Translations under genes and position numbers: made by a program
Shown: piece by piece, positions 55,300-64,000 of the stretch
How positions within the stretch are numbered: the stretch's first letter is position 1
Layout: the number at the start of each line of letters is the position of its first letter
Source of the DNA: Notolepis coatsorum
Lineage: Eukaryota; Chordata; Actinopteri; Aulopiformes; Paralepididae
NCBI GenBank assembly: GCA_963971535.1
Contig: OZ020591.1
Location: 18,832,877 to 18,896,876 of the forward strand
DNA length: 64,000 nucleotides
Direction of reading: 5' to 3'
The notes under the pieces: generated by a model
What the model was told of the DNA's origin: nothing
What the model saw: only the letters and a program-made list of their open reading frames with translations
Databases searched by the model: none

Positions 55300-55950
55300 A
55301 AAGAGCATGGCCAATGAAATTACAAGACCCCCATTCATGAAATAAGTAAGCAGGAGCAACTCGGCGACGGTCATAAATATCATAGATATATATATACCTC
55401 CATGATAAACAAGACGATAAATCCGCGTCACGCACAGGAGCAATACAAAATAGAAATCATATCGATAAGCATAGCTTAGAGTAAACAAAATGCACGATTT
55501 GCAGTGGAAACTATTATAAATAAACAAAACAAAACAAAAATAATAATACGGGCGATGTTCCCGAGCGACACACAATGTCCCAACATCACCCATCTAAGCA
55601 CGGAGATAGACAGACAGTCGTGATGTTTAGTGTGTTACCCAAAGTAGACATGGGTAGGATAAACCGTGTCATGCACAAAAGCAATACAAAATATAAATAA
55701 TATCGATAAGCATAGCTCAGAGTAAATACAAATGTACAATTTACTTGGAACGGAGAGCATAGCGCTAGTACCACGGCAAATAGCAGATACAATTATCCAT
55801 ATAACGTTGTAAACAAAACGAGCAAAAAAGAAAAAAAAAATTAAATGAGAGAAGAGGCTCCCCGGCGACATATGTCCCAACTTTAGCCGTCTAAGGATGA
55901 AAGCACGGAGATATAACTATAGAGTCGTGGTGCTCGGTGTGTTACCCAAA
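55300..55950 (-). repeat. Tandem duplication in the L1-beta inter-ORF region
   Basis: Two diverged units of about 300 bp: both contain gcaatacaaaata...atatcgataagcatagct...gagtaaa (55440 and 55682) and gcgacacacaatgtccc/gcgacatatgtccc...gtgtgttacccaaagt (55566 and 55866). Together with the repeats of L1-alpha, this shows that repeated inter-ORF spacers recur in these L1s. Confidence 0.75.
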
Positions 55951-55953
55951 GTT

Positions 55954-56769
55954 TCACTCTGCTGGAGTCGATGTGTGTTGTTTCTTCAGAAAGTCTGTAG
56001 CTTCCTTAGGTGAAGCAAGATGTCTTTTTGCGCCGTCTTTGTCTTTGATGAAGAGTCTCGCTGGGTACCATAAGGATGGTTTATATCCCTGCTGGTAGAG
56101 GGATCCCATAACATCTCGGTAGCGGGAGCGTTGTTCCAACACTTCGGGGCAGTAGTCCTCGAAGATTAGCACAGGTTTCCCCCTGTAGGTCAGCGAACCT
56201 CTCCTCTTCCGAGCCTCCCGAATAATAATCTCCTTGGTTCTGAAGCGGTGTAGGCAGGCGATCACCGCCCGGGGCCTGGAGCCAGGGGCTGGTCTGGCCG
56301 TCAGCGCCCTGTGGCAGCGATCAAGTTCGGGTGGTGTAGCAAGCACTTCCTTGCCCAGAATTTCCACCAGCACCTCGGCAAAAAAATCATTGGGTCGGTC
56401 GCTTTGGATAGACTCGTCTAGCCCTATTATGCGTATGTTTGACCGACGGCCACGCGACTCAACATCGATAAGCTTGTTCTTCAGTTTGGCGTTGCTCTCC
56501 TCCAGAGTCAAACACCTAGCCTCTAAGCTCACCATCCTATCGGACCATGTATTAAGTCCATCCTCCAAGGATGTCAGACGCTTGGCATGGTCAGCCACGG
56601 ATAACTGGAGGTTATCTAGTTTGGAGTCGGCCGAGGCGGCGGAGACTCTGAATTCGAGCGTGAGGTTCTGAATTAGTATGGCAATGCTCGTCAAATCCGT
56701 CGGCTCGTCGTTTGTGAATGGTAGATCCGCGTCCCTAGTGTCCTTGTTCTTTGGCCATTTCGATGCCAT
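55954..56769 (-). CDS. L1-beta ORF1 protein
   Basis: An intact frame. I choose the Met at 56769 (MASKWPKN, 271 residues) rather than the upstream ATG at 56853, whose first 28 residues are hydrophobic and unlike ORF1p. Residues ~30-120 form a coiled coil (LDNLQLSVADHAKRLTSLEDGLNTW ... LEESNAKLKNKLIDVESRGRR). An RRM-like core begins SNIRIIGLDESIQSDRPNDFF and continues to RAVIACLHRFRTKEIIIREAR. The C-terminal domain has LIFEDYCPEVLEQR and WYPARLFI. The role is as for L1-alpha ORF1p. Confidence 0.85.
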   Translation of the reverse strand: MASKWPKNKDTRDADLPFTNDEPTDLTSIAILIQNLTLEFRVSAASADSKLDNLQLSVADHAKRLTSLEDGLNTWSDRMVSLEARCLTLEESNAKLKNKLIDVESRGRRSNIRIIGLDESIQSDRPNDFFAEVLVEILGKEVLATPPELDRCHRALTARPAPGSRPRAVIACLHRFRTKEIIIREARKRRGSLTYRGKPVLIFEDYCPEVLEQRSRYRDVMGSLYQQGYKPSLWYPARLFIKDKDGAKRHLASPKEATDFLKKQHTSTPAE

Positions 56770-56989
56770 TATGCCTGTCACAGCCAAAAATTCATTAGTA
56801 GCAAAATATCCGAAGAAAGAAAGTAAAAAAAAAAAATAATAATAAAGTATCAATGAGGCTTTTTAGCATAGGTTTGTAAAGTTGGGGAGTTGCAGCGTGG
56901 AGAAACACGTCTACCACATCCTATACCGTGGATGCCTGCCGATTGTCATTTTCTTTTAAAAATGTGTTTGATTTATCTCACCAGTAATA

Positions 56990-57300
56990 CTTACCAATGT
57001 ACAGTTTTGCTTGTAGTGTTCCCCACCCACCCCGCCTAACCAAACCCCCCCCCCCCACGACTCCACCCCACCTACCCAACCTCCTCCAATGTACGTCTTT
57101 TTTACGTCAAATGTATATACTCTCTTTTCTGGACTCAACAGTACTGTATTTTTTTATCTGCAAATTCTGGTGTACCTGTTTTTTTTTTCTTTTTATGTTT
57201 CCCCCACGCCCCTTCCCCAAGCATAGCAGTCTCGGTACAGACATGATGTTAAACGTGTTGTAAAGTATATCTGCATATCTGTACGGTCTTGATTTTGTGC
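56990..57300 (+). mobile_element. Diverged LINE-A 3' fragment
   Basis: accaatgtacagttt, a C-rich stretch, cctcctccaatgtac and acgtcaaatgtatatactct match the LINE-A 3' UTR. The end is degraded, with tgaataaaaaaatatg near 57301. 57301-57494 is AT-rich and unassigned. Confidence 0.65.
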
Positions 57301-57494
57301 TGAATAAAAAAATATGATGAACATTTCTATTTCACAATGACATTGCAATTCTAAATGATTGAATCAATACAATAGTTTTAGCAAAAAGTCATGAACATGT
57401 AGTTGTGGAATGACAGGTTTTGTTTTTGATTATCTAGCACAAATGAACAGGGTTGGTTCATTATACTTTTAGACTGCATTGTAAAAATTTCACG

Positions 57495-58970
57495 AAATGC
57501 TGATTCTGAGGACTTTAAAACTCAAATTACTCAAAAAGTACACAGTAAAAATATTTCATATAATTTGTACAAGTAGTCTAAGAGGTACTAAGTACAACCA
57601 TGGCAGTTTCATAAACTGCTTATGGGAAAATCTTTTTTTTATCCAACATCAAAGTTAGTCGAAAATGCTGATTCTGAGGACTTTGAAACTGAAATTACTC
57701 AAAAAGTACACAGTAAAAATATTTCATATAATTTGTACAGGTAGTCTAAGAAGTACTAAGTACAACCATGGCAGTTTCATAAACTGCTTATGGGATTTTT
57801 TTTTATCCCACATCAAAGTTAGTCGAAAATGCTGATTCTGAGGACTTTGAAACTCAAGTTACTCAAAAAGTACACAGTAAAAATATTTCATATAATTTGT
57901 ACAAGTAGTCTAAGAGGTACTAAGTACAACCATGGCAGTTTCATAAACTGCTTATGGGAAAATCTTTTTTTATCCAACATCAAAGTTAGTCGAAAATGCT
58001 GATTCTGAGGACTTTGAAACTCAAATTACTCAAAAAGTACACAGTAAAAATATTTCATATAATTTGTACAAGTAGTCTAAGAAGTACTAAGTACAACCAT
58101 GGAAGTTTCATAAACTGCTTATGGGAAATTTTCTTTTTATCCAACATCAAAGTTAGTCGAAAATGCTGATTCTGAGGACTTTGAAACTAAAATTACTCAA
58201 AAAGTACACAGTAAAAATATTTCATATAATTTGTACAAGTAGTCTAAGAAGTACTAAGTACAACCATGGCAGTTTCATAAACTGCTTATGGGAAAATCTT
58301 TTTTTATCCAACATCAAAGTTAGTCGAAAATGCTGATTCTGAGGACTTTGAAACTCAAATTACTCAAAAAGTACACAGTAAAAATATTTCATATAATTTG
58401 TACAGGTAGTCTAAGAAGTACTAAGTACAACCATGGAAGTTTCATAAACTGCTTATGGGAAAATATTTTTTTATCCCACATCAAAGTTAGTCGAAAATGC
58501 TGATTCTGGGGACATTGAAACTCAAATTACTCAAAAAGTACACAGTAAAAATATTTCATATAATTTGTACAAGTAGTCTAAGAGGTACTAAGTACAACCA
58601 TGGCAGTTTCATAAACTGCTTATGGGAAAATCTTTTTTTATCCAACATCAAAGTTAGTCGAAAATGCTGATTCTGAGGACTTTGAAACTCAAATTACTCA
58701 AAAAGTACACAGTAAAAATATTTCATATAATTTGTACAAGTAGTCTAAGAAGTACTAAGTACAACCATGGCAGTTTCATAAACTGCTTATGGGAGAAATG
58801 GTTTTTATCCCACATCAAAGTTAGTCGAAAATACTCATTGTTCTATAAAAAGGACTTTGAAACTCAAATTACTCAAAGTACACAGTAAAAGTAGTTAACA
58901 TTATTTGTGCAAGTAGTCTTGAGAAGTATTAAGTACAAACATGGCAGTGTAATAAACTATTTATGAAATA
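57495..58970 (-). repeat. 167-bp satellite array in S copy 2
   Basis: The phrase ccatgg[c/a]agtttcataaact recurs at 57598, 57764, 57930, 58097, 58264, 58431, 58598, 58765 and (diverged) 58939, with spacing 166-167 bp and a last diverged unit of 174 bp: almost nine units. Terminal units are more diverged than central ones, as expected for unequal crossing-over. Confidence 0.97.
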
Positions 58971-59208
58971 ATAGAAATTAACCACATGCCATCCTTTACT
59001 TTGAAATCCTCACCGGAAGTGTTCCTCTGTGGAATTGTCTGTAGCTTTAGTGGTCGAATATACTGCGCGTCCTATTGATTATACTGCACATACGAAACGT
59101 CCTATTGATTCGACTAAACGTCCTATTGATTCGATGCGCATTCAATGTCATATTAAGTATTTCTGTAAGATCTACTTGTGAGACTGTGTTCAAAAGTCAC
59201 GTCGGTTC

Positions 59209-60508
59209 GAAAGTCATGGAGAAAATAGTCTACGAACAGGTCGAAAAGTACCTGGCGGAAAAAAACCTAATCTACGAATTCCAATCTGGCTTCAGAACGT
59301 CCCACTCCACTGACACATGCCTCCTCTATTTGAACGACCACATCAAACAAGAGGTGGACGCTGGCAAATACTGCGGCATGGTCATGCTGGACCTACAAAA
59401 GGCCTTCGACACTGTCAATCACTCCATTCTAATGGACAAGCTAAAAGCAATTGGTTTTGATAGCCTATCAGTGAGCTGGATGCAATCCTACCTGGAGGGG
59501 AGAGAACAGATGGTAGAGGTAAACGGTACTCTATCCCCCCCCCTCACAGTGAGCTGTGGTGTTCCACAAGGAAGCATACTAGGACCGCTACTCTTCCTAA
59601 TTTATGCAAATGACATGTCGTCAGCCTGTGACTGCAACTTGTTCCTGTTTGCGGACGACTCAGCCCTGCTGGTCTCTGACAAGAACAAATTGCAGGTTGA
59701 AAAAACCCTCAGCACGGAACTAGGCAAAATCTGCATATGGCTAGCTGATAACAAACTATCATTACACATGGGCAAAACAGAGTCCATTCTCTTCGGTTCA
59801 AATAACAAACTCAGCAAGACCGACGGCTTCTCAGTTACAGTGGGTGACAATATTGTCACAAGGAAAGACGAAATTACCTACCTGGGTTCCATCCTAGAGG
59901 CAAATCTTTCCTGTGACAAAATGGCATCCAATGTAATAAAAAAAGTCAACCAACGAACTAGATTCTTGTACCGGATCTCCTCTCTGGTAAACAAGAATAC
60001 CCTGAGGACTCTGGCAGGAGCACTCATTCAAGGGTACTATGACTATGCGTGCACCTCATGGTACCAAAGCACCTCAAAGGCGCTTAAAACAAAATTACAA
60101 ACATCACAAAACAAACTGGTCAGACTACTACTTGACCTGAACCCCAGAACCCACCTCACCCCTGCCCACTTTGCCAACCTAGGATGGCTTAGAGTAGACG
60201 ACAGAGTACAGCAACTTGCAATGGGCCTGGTCTACAAGATACACTATACGACCGGGGTGCCCATGTACATGTCAAAATACTTCCCAAAGGTCAGTGAATA
60301 CCACAACCACTACACCAGAGGAAGCTCAACAAATCATGTTAAACCCAGATTCGGCTCAAACAAGGGACTAAACACGTTTCGCAATTATGCCACAACAATG
60401 TGGAACGCCCTACCCAAAGCTGTAAAGGAATGTGAATCCCTGCCCACATTCAAAACCGCCCTTAAAGAGCACCTACGGGAGGCTGCAATTCGAAACTGGC
60501 CACCGTAA
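59209..60508 (+). pseudogene. LINE-A reverse transcriptase, N-terminally truncated
   Basis: An open frame encodes KVMEKIVYEQVEKYL, FQSGFRTSHSTDTCLLYL, VMLDLQKAFDTVNHSIL, SCGVPQGSILGPLLFLIYANDM, the catalytic LFLFADDSALLVS (about 59645), KTESILFGSNN, the thumb EITYLGSILEANLSCD, and the C-terminus GLNTFRNYATTMWNALPKAV ... AAIRNWPP. The endonuclease is missing. The frame is open leftward into S to an ATG at 59075, which is an accidental fusion. The clade is within the Jockey superfamily and I do not assign it further. Confidence 0.9.
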
Positions 60509-60953
60509 ATGCCCAAAACCCCCACCACCTCCTAATAGACAGTCTCCTCCCCACCGCATGTATATATTCCCTCCCCGCCGTATGTATATTCCCCTCCCAC
60601 CCACCCACCCCCTCCTAATGTACAGTCCCCTCCCCATCATATGTATATACTCTGTCAGGATCTAGGGGTAACAGTACTGTATATTTGAATACCGCCTATG
60701 TCACAAATGTATCAGTACTAAATACCTATATGTCCCTATGCCATAAATGTCATGTATGTTATGTATGTCATAAATGTCTATATGAATTGAAAATGGGGGA
60801 CCCTGATGGAAACAAGACAAACGTCTTTCTCAGGTCTGCATCCCCTTAACAATTGTATGTATTGAGCCGTACTGTATTGTACCCATTCTGCAATCTGTTA
60901 AATAAAGTTTTCATTCATTCATTCATTCATTCATTCATTCATTCATTCATTCA
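59209..60953 (+). mobile_element. LINE-A, longest copy in the window (5'-truncated)
   Basis: It begins gaaagtcatggagaaaat, encodes RT to the stop at 60506-60508, and continues through the C-rich 3' UTR to aataaagttttcattc and a (attc)n tail of about 12 units. It was inserted into S at a ttcatt site, matching its own tail, with no clear target duplication. That is common for CR1/L2-group elements. Confidence 0.92.
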
Positions 60954-60956
60954 TTC
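60906..60956. repeat. (ATTC)n tail of LINE-A
   Basis: About 12 attc units terminating the element. Confidence 0.95.
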
Positions 60957-61081
60957 ATTACAACAGCGTCCCAGGGTTGTTTTGAATGCATTACCGTAAA
61001 CCTGGAACTAATCGCGCACTCGAAAAACAAGAGCGGCTGATTTGACCACGCAAAAGCAAAAGACGGCTCACTTGACCGCGT

Positions 61082-61250
61082 GTGGTCCTCGACGTCACTG
61101 ACCCGCTGTTCCATTGTATCGACTCTTGTTGTCAAACCTGTCAGCTTACCATCCATGGCTGTCAAGGCAGATTGAATTTTATCCACTTGGTAGGCAATTC
61201 TGTTTGAGACATCAGTCCCGTCTTTGATTGCCTTCATTAAATCACCTATT
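61082..61250 (-). pseudogene. L1 ORF1 coiled-coil fragment
   Basis: Minus-strand text MKAIKDGTDVSNRIAYQVDKIQSALTAMD and GLTTRVDTMEQRVSDVEDH has heptad spacing and resembles the coiled-coil part of Tx1-type L1 ORF1. It is cut at 61080 by the S border. 61251-61547 may be its 5' leader but is not otherwise assigned. Confidence 0.6.
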
Positions 61251-61547
61251 TAATGCCGCTGAGTCTGTCATGACTGTTGGCGGCGTGTGACGTATCCGTC
61301 GTCGTGGCTGTATATCTGCAAGCGTGTCGGGAGGGCCTTGGCTTCGTAGTCCTTTACTCATTTAATAAATGACATTTATATTAAATCCGACAATAAACGA
61401 AATGTCCAAGCAGGCAGGGCGGTTTCAGTCTAACAGTGACATTAGTCAACTATTTAGGCAAGCATTTAAGTTAGTATAATAAGATTGGCATCGGGAGCAC
61501 AGGGAGCGTGCGTCTACCCTCTAGCACAGCATTCTGGGTCCAGAATC

Positions 61548-62800
61548 GATTGAAAACTTTATTAACAGATTGCAGAATGGGTACAGTACAGTACAGCTCA
61601 ATACATACAATTGTTAAGGGGATGCAGACCAGAGAAAGACTTTCATCTTGTTTACATCAGGGTCCCCCATTTTCAATTCATTGTAACATACAGATAGACA
61701 GTACTGCTACATCTATACATTTATGACATACCAGATTTGCAAATACAGTACTGTTTGTGATACAAAAAGAGTCCAGAAAAGAAGTATATACATTTGACGT
61801 AGAAACTGTACATTGGAGGAGGTTGGGTAGGTGGGGGGGGGGGGGGGTACTGTACATTGGAGGAGGTTGGGTAGGAGTGGGGGGGGGTGGGTGGGGGACA
61901 CTGTACAACTGTACAAGCAACACTGTACATTGGAATATTGACAAGACCATACTTGGTCATTTTTACTGTACATTGGAGGGGGTTGTGTTAGGACATTTAC
62001 AGGGCCAGTTTCGAATTGCAGTCTCCCGTAGGTGTTTTTTGAGAGTGTTTTTGAAAGTGGGTAGTGATTCACATTCCTTTACAGCTTTGGGTAGTGCGTT
62101 CCACATTGATGTGGCATAATTGCGAAACGTGTTTAGTCCCTTGTTTGAGCCGAATCCTGGTTTAACATGATTTGTGGAGCTCCCTCTGGTGTTGTGATCG
62201 TGGTATTCACTGACCTTTGGGAAGTATTTTGACATGTACATGGGTACCTTGGTCGTGTAGTGTATCTTGTAGACCAGGCCCATTGCAAGTTGCTGTACTC
62301 TGTCATCTACTCTAAGCCATCCTAGGTTGTCAAAGTGGGCAGGGGTGAGGTGGGTTCTAGGAGTAAGGTCAAGCAGTAGTCTGACTAGTTTGTTTTGAGA
62401 TGTTTGTAATTTTGTTTTTAGCGCCTTTGAGGTGCTTTGGTACCATGAGGTGCAAGCATAGTCGTAGTACCCTTGAATGAGTGCTCCTGCCAGAGTCTTC
62501 AGGGTATTCTTGTTTACCAGTGAGGAGATCCGGTACAAGAATCGAGTTCGTTGGTTGACTTTTTTTATTACATTGGATGCCATTTTGTCACAGGAAAGAT
62601 TTGCCTCTAGGATTGAACCCAAGTAGGTAATATCTTCTTTCCTTGTGACAATATTGTCACCCACTGTAACTGAGAAGCCGTCGGTCTTGCTGAGTTTGTT
62701 ATTTGAACCGAAGAGAATGGACTCTGTTTTGCCCATGTGTAATGATAGTTTGTTATCAGCGAGCCATATGCAGATTTTGCCTAGTTCCGAGCTGAGGTTG
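61548..62800 (-). pseudogene. LINE-A, 5'-truncated minus-strand copy
   Basis: The RT C-terminal part runs from about 62797 (SSELGKICIWLADNKLSL) to about 61985 (RETAIRNWPC). The former stop region is altered, so the frame runs on into the UTR (to 61963). The C-rich 3' UTR contains several ccnacccaacctcctccaatgtacagt-type repeats (61800-61960), and the 3' end is at 61548 (reverse of aataaagttttcaat). Confidence 0.9.
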
Positions 62801-63190
62801 GTGGTGGTATTTGTGAAATGTGGAAGATTGGGTAACTGGACAGAGAGGGAAGAGGGAGGAGGAGTTTGTTTCAAATTTCAAGTTTGTTTATTATTTGTCA
62901 CATATAAAATAGTTTCAAGTTTCAAGTTTGATTGATTGATTGAATATACAATACACAATATACAGTAGGAGGGGTGACATTGTGCTTACTGGATGAGATA
63001 AAGAAGTAGCCCTGGCACTCTTAATTAGATAGTTAAATTCAGATATCAACTCTTTGAGATAGAGAAGATGCACTTGGAGGTTGGAAGGTTTCCATTGCCT
63101 CTCTGTTTTGCGACACACACAAAACCAAGGGGAGGGGTTTACGGGGCGAACGGAGTGAGTTACGGCATCTAAGATGGCCGCGCGTCGCTG
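62801..63190. other. Unassigned sequence
   Basis: 62865-62945 has tandem tttcaagttt phrases and (gatt)n, perhaps the 3' end of another retroelement. 63110-63190 is GC-richer, with ctaagatggccgcgcg, and reads on beyond the foldback element into 63659; this could be a gene's 5' region. Confidence 0.35.
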
Positions 63191-63196
63191 TTAAAA

Positions 63197-63652
63197 CCAT
63201 AGATATCTATAGAACACTAGATAGCTTAAGGAGTCACCAGCGTCACTGAACCGCCGCCATCTTGCCCCAGTCAGCCTTGAGTGAGAGTGAGTGAGCTGCA
63301 CAGACAAAAATACCCATAACTCGCTGAAATATTGACGGATTTACAAACGGGTTGGTTTGCTATAAACATCAAAGATGTAGTTATGATACTGCATACTTAT
63401 AAAAAAAAATATTTTTTAAAGATGTTTTTTTTTACAAACCGCTTGAATCATAGCCGCGTTAATAATGCTTGTAATAAACCAAACCGTTTGTAAATCCGTC
63501 AATATTTCAGCGAGTTATGAGTATTTTTGTCTGTGCAGCTCACTCACTCTCACTCAAGGCTGACTGGGGTAAGATGGCGGCGGTTCAGTGACGTCGCTCT
63601 CCATTGGCCGGCAGCGCGGGTAAGCTATCTAGTGTTCTATATATATCTATGG
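63197..63652. mobile_element. Near-palindromic foldback element, 456 bp
   Basis: Ends ccatagatatctatagaaca (63197) and tgttctatatatatctatgg (to 63652) are inverted repeats. The arms continue inward: aaccgccgccatctt pairs with aagatggcggcggtt, and tgagtgagctgcacagacaa pairs with ttgtctgtgcagctcactca, to about 63350 and 63485. Only about 130 bp of AT-rich sequence separates the arms. The 6-bp repeat ttaaaa flanks it (63191-63196 and 63653-63658); it includes TTAA, so a TTAA-targeting family such as Kolobok or piggyBac is possible. No coding frame. Confidence 0.9.
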
Positions 63653-63658
63653 TTAAAA

Positions 63659-64000
63659 CTAGCAGCTAACGTTTCTACAGCCACACTGTTTACATTGAGG
63701 AGCTTTTAACTCGCTTCTCTGGTTCAAACCCGTTATCAAAGGACAAGTTAAACACAAAACATTTGTGATCGGCCACAGTCAACTCCTCCGTGCAAACATG
63801 ACTGACTTTGAACCCGATTGTGAACAAGATCAAGTGTGTTGTTGTCTTTGTTGTGAGTCGGACCAGAGACATCCACGTTGGAGACAATGAAACACTGAGT
63901 CTCTTGCTAACGTCTCTGTGGAGAACAGAACTGTACTGGAGCAAGACTTCACATCTGGATCAAAACGTTCTTCTTCTGGAAACAGATCAGACTGTGGACA
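63659..64000. other. Unassigned, possible 5' exon region
   Basis: The sequence continues the GC-richer flank left of the foldback element. An ATG at 63798 opens a short frame of 30 codons (MTDFEPDCEQDQVCCCLCCESDQ). Its cysteine-rich text I do not recognise. The window ends before anything firmer appears. Confidence 0.3.

Larger units (their letters stand above)
57495..61079 (-). mobile_element. Element S, copy 2, split by LINE-A
   Basis: Inverted relative to copy 1. It holds the satellite array (57495-58970), the unique link with cctattgattcga repeats (59070-59135) and the GC-rich end with two [c/g]ggct[c/g]a[c/t]ttgacc repeats (61034-61079). LINE-A lies between 59208 and 60954. Copy 1 reads straight through at the same point (about 31473-31485, ttgtaatgaaccgacgtg), giving an empty site. 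The right border is about 61079. The left border lies within or just before the array. Confidence 0.72.

Noticed and set aside
59075..59208. N-terminal extension of the LINE-A reverse transcriptase
   Set aside because: These codons come from element S; copy 1 of S shows the same sequence without the LINE, so the fusion is accidental.
61400..61477. A 25-codon plus-strand frame starting MSKQAGRFQ
   Set aside because: It is short and on the opposite strand to the neighbouring L1 ORF1 text, and I recognise no family.
63690..63944. An 84-residue minus-strand frame
   Set aside because: It has no recognisable motif and lies opposite sequence that looks more like a plus-strand 5' exon; not supported as a gene.

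Overview
The window reads as teleost fish genomic DNA dominated by transposable elements. The evidence is the repeat repertoire: Tx1-type L1 elements, CR1/L2-group LINEs with the fish-typical tail near 38.77 kb, a V-SINE, hAT elements, and a fish-type acidic-leader C2H2 zinc-finger gene. I cannot name the species. The only convincing host-type gene with an intact reading frame is the zinc-finger gene at 4828-6575. A second possible gene is a set of five phase-coherent exons of a G2/M-phase-specific E3 ligase-like (G2E3-like) protein at 43511-46059 on the minus strand. No rRNA gene, functional tRNA gene or CRISPR array was seen.

Layout. 0-4.4 kb: two minus-strand copies of one CR1/L2-group LINE, with two non-autonomous hAT elements nested in copy A; both insertions have readable target duplications. 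4.8-13.1 kb: the zinc-finger gene and, downstream, a decayed duplicate of its 3' half. Between and inside them lie a minisatellite-bearing hAT, a Ty3/gypsy gag remnant with SCAN-like character, SINEs and a foldback MITE. 13.4-21.7 kb: a SINE, a truncated LINE and a nearly full-length Tx1-type L1 (L1-alpha), all with target duplications. 22.1-30.1 kb: a Russian doll of an L1 relic split by a hAT, which holds another L1 fragment and is itself split by a young Ty3/gypsy element with two identical 188-bp LTRs.

30-61 kb: large inverted symmetry. An unclassified mobile element (my label S) that carries a 167-bp tandem satellite occurs at 31.4-32.6 kb (+) and 57.5-61.1 kb (-). Inside these, two inverted copies of an IS3-like (rve-type) transposase gene form the ends of a 15.6-kb unit at 34405-49992. 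This unit is bounded by matching inverted termini and an 8-bp direct repeat that matches at 7 of 8 positions. It encloses the G2E3-like exons and an intact L2-group LINE (974-residue ORF). A second near-full-length L1 (L1-beta, minus) lies at 50094-56940.

61-64 kb: L1 and LINE-A fragments, then a near-palindromic 456-bp foldback element at 63197-63652, then unassigned sequence.

LINE-A is my label for a Jockey-superfamily LINE with an (ATTC)n tail and a C-rich 3' UTR. It is present at least a dozen times and is a useful clock: its copies lie in intron 1 of both transposase arms and inside one copy of S, which orders those events. The parts do not form a pathway. The biology here is nested mobile-element history, with possible cargo capture of a ubiquitin-ligase-like gene between inverted transposase copies.
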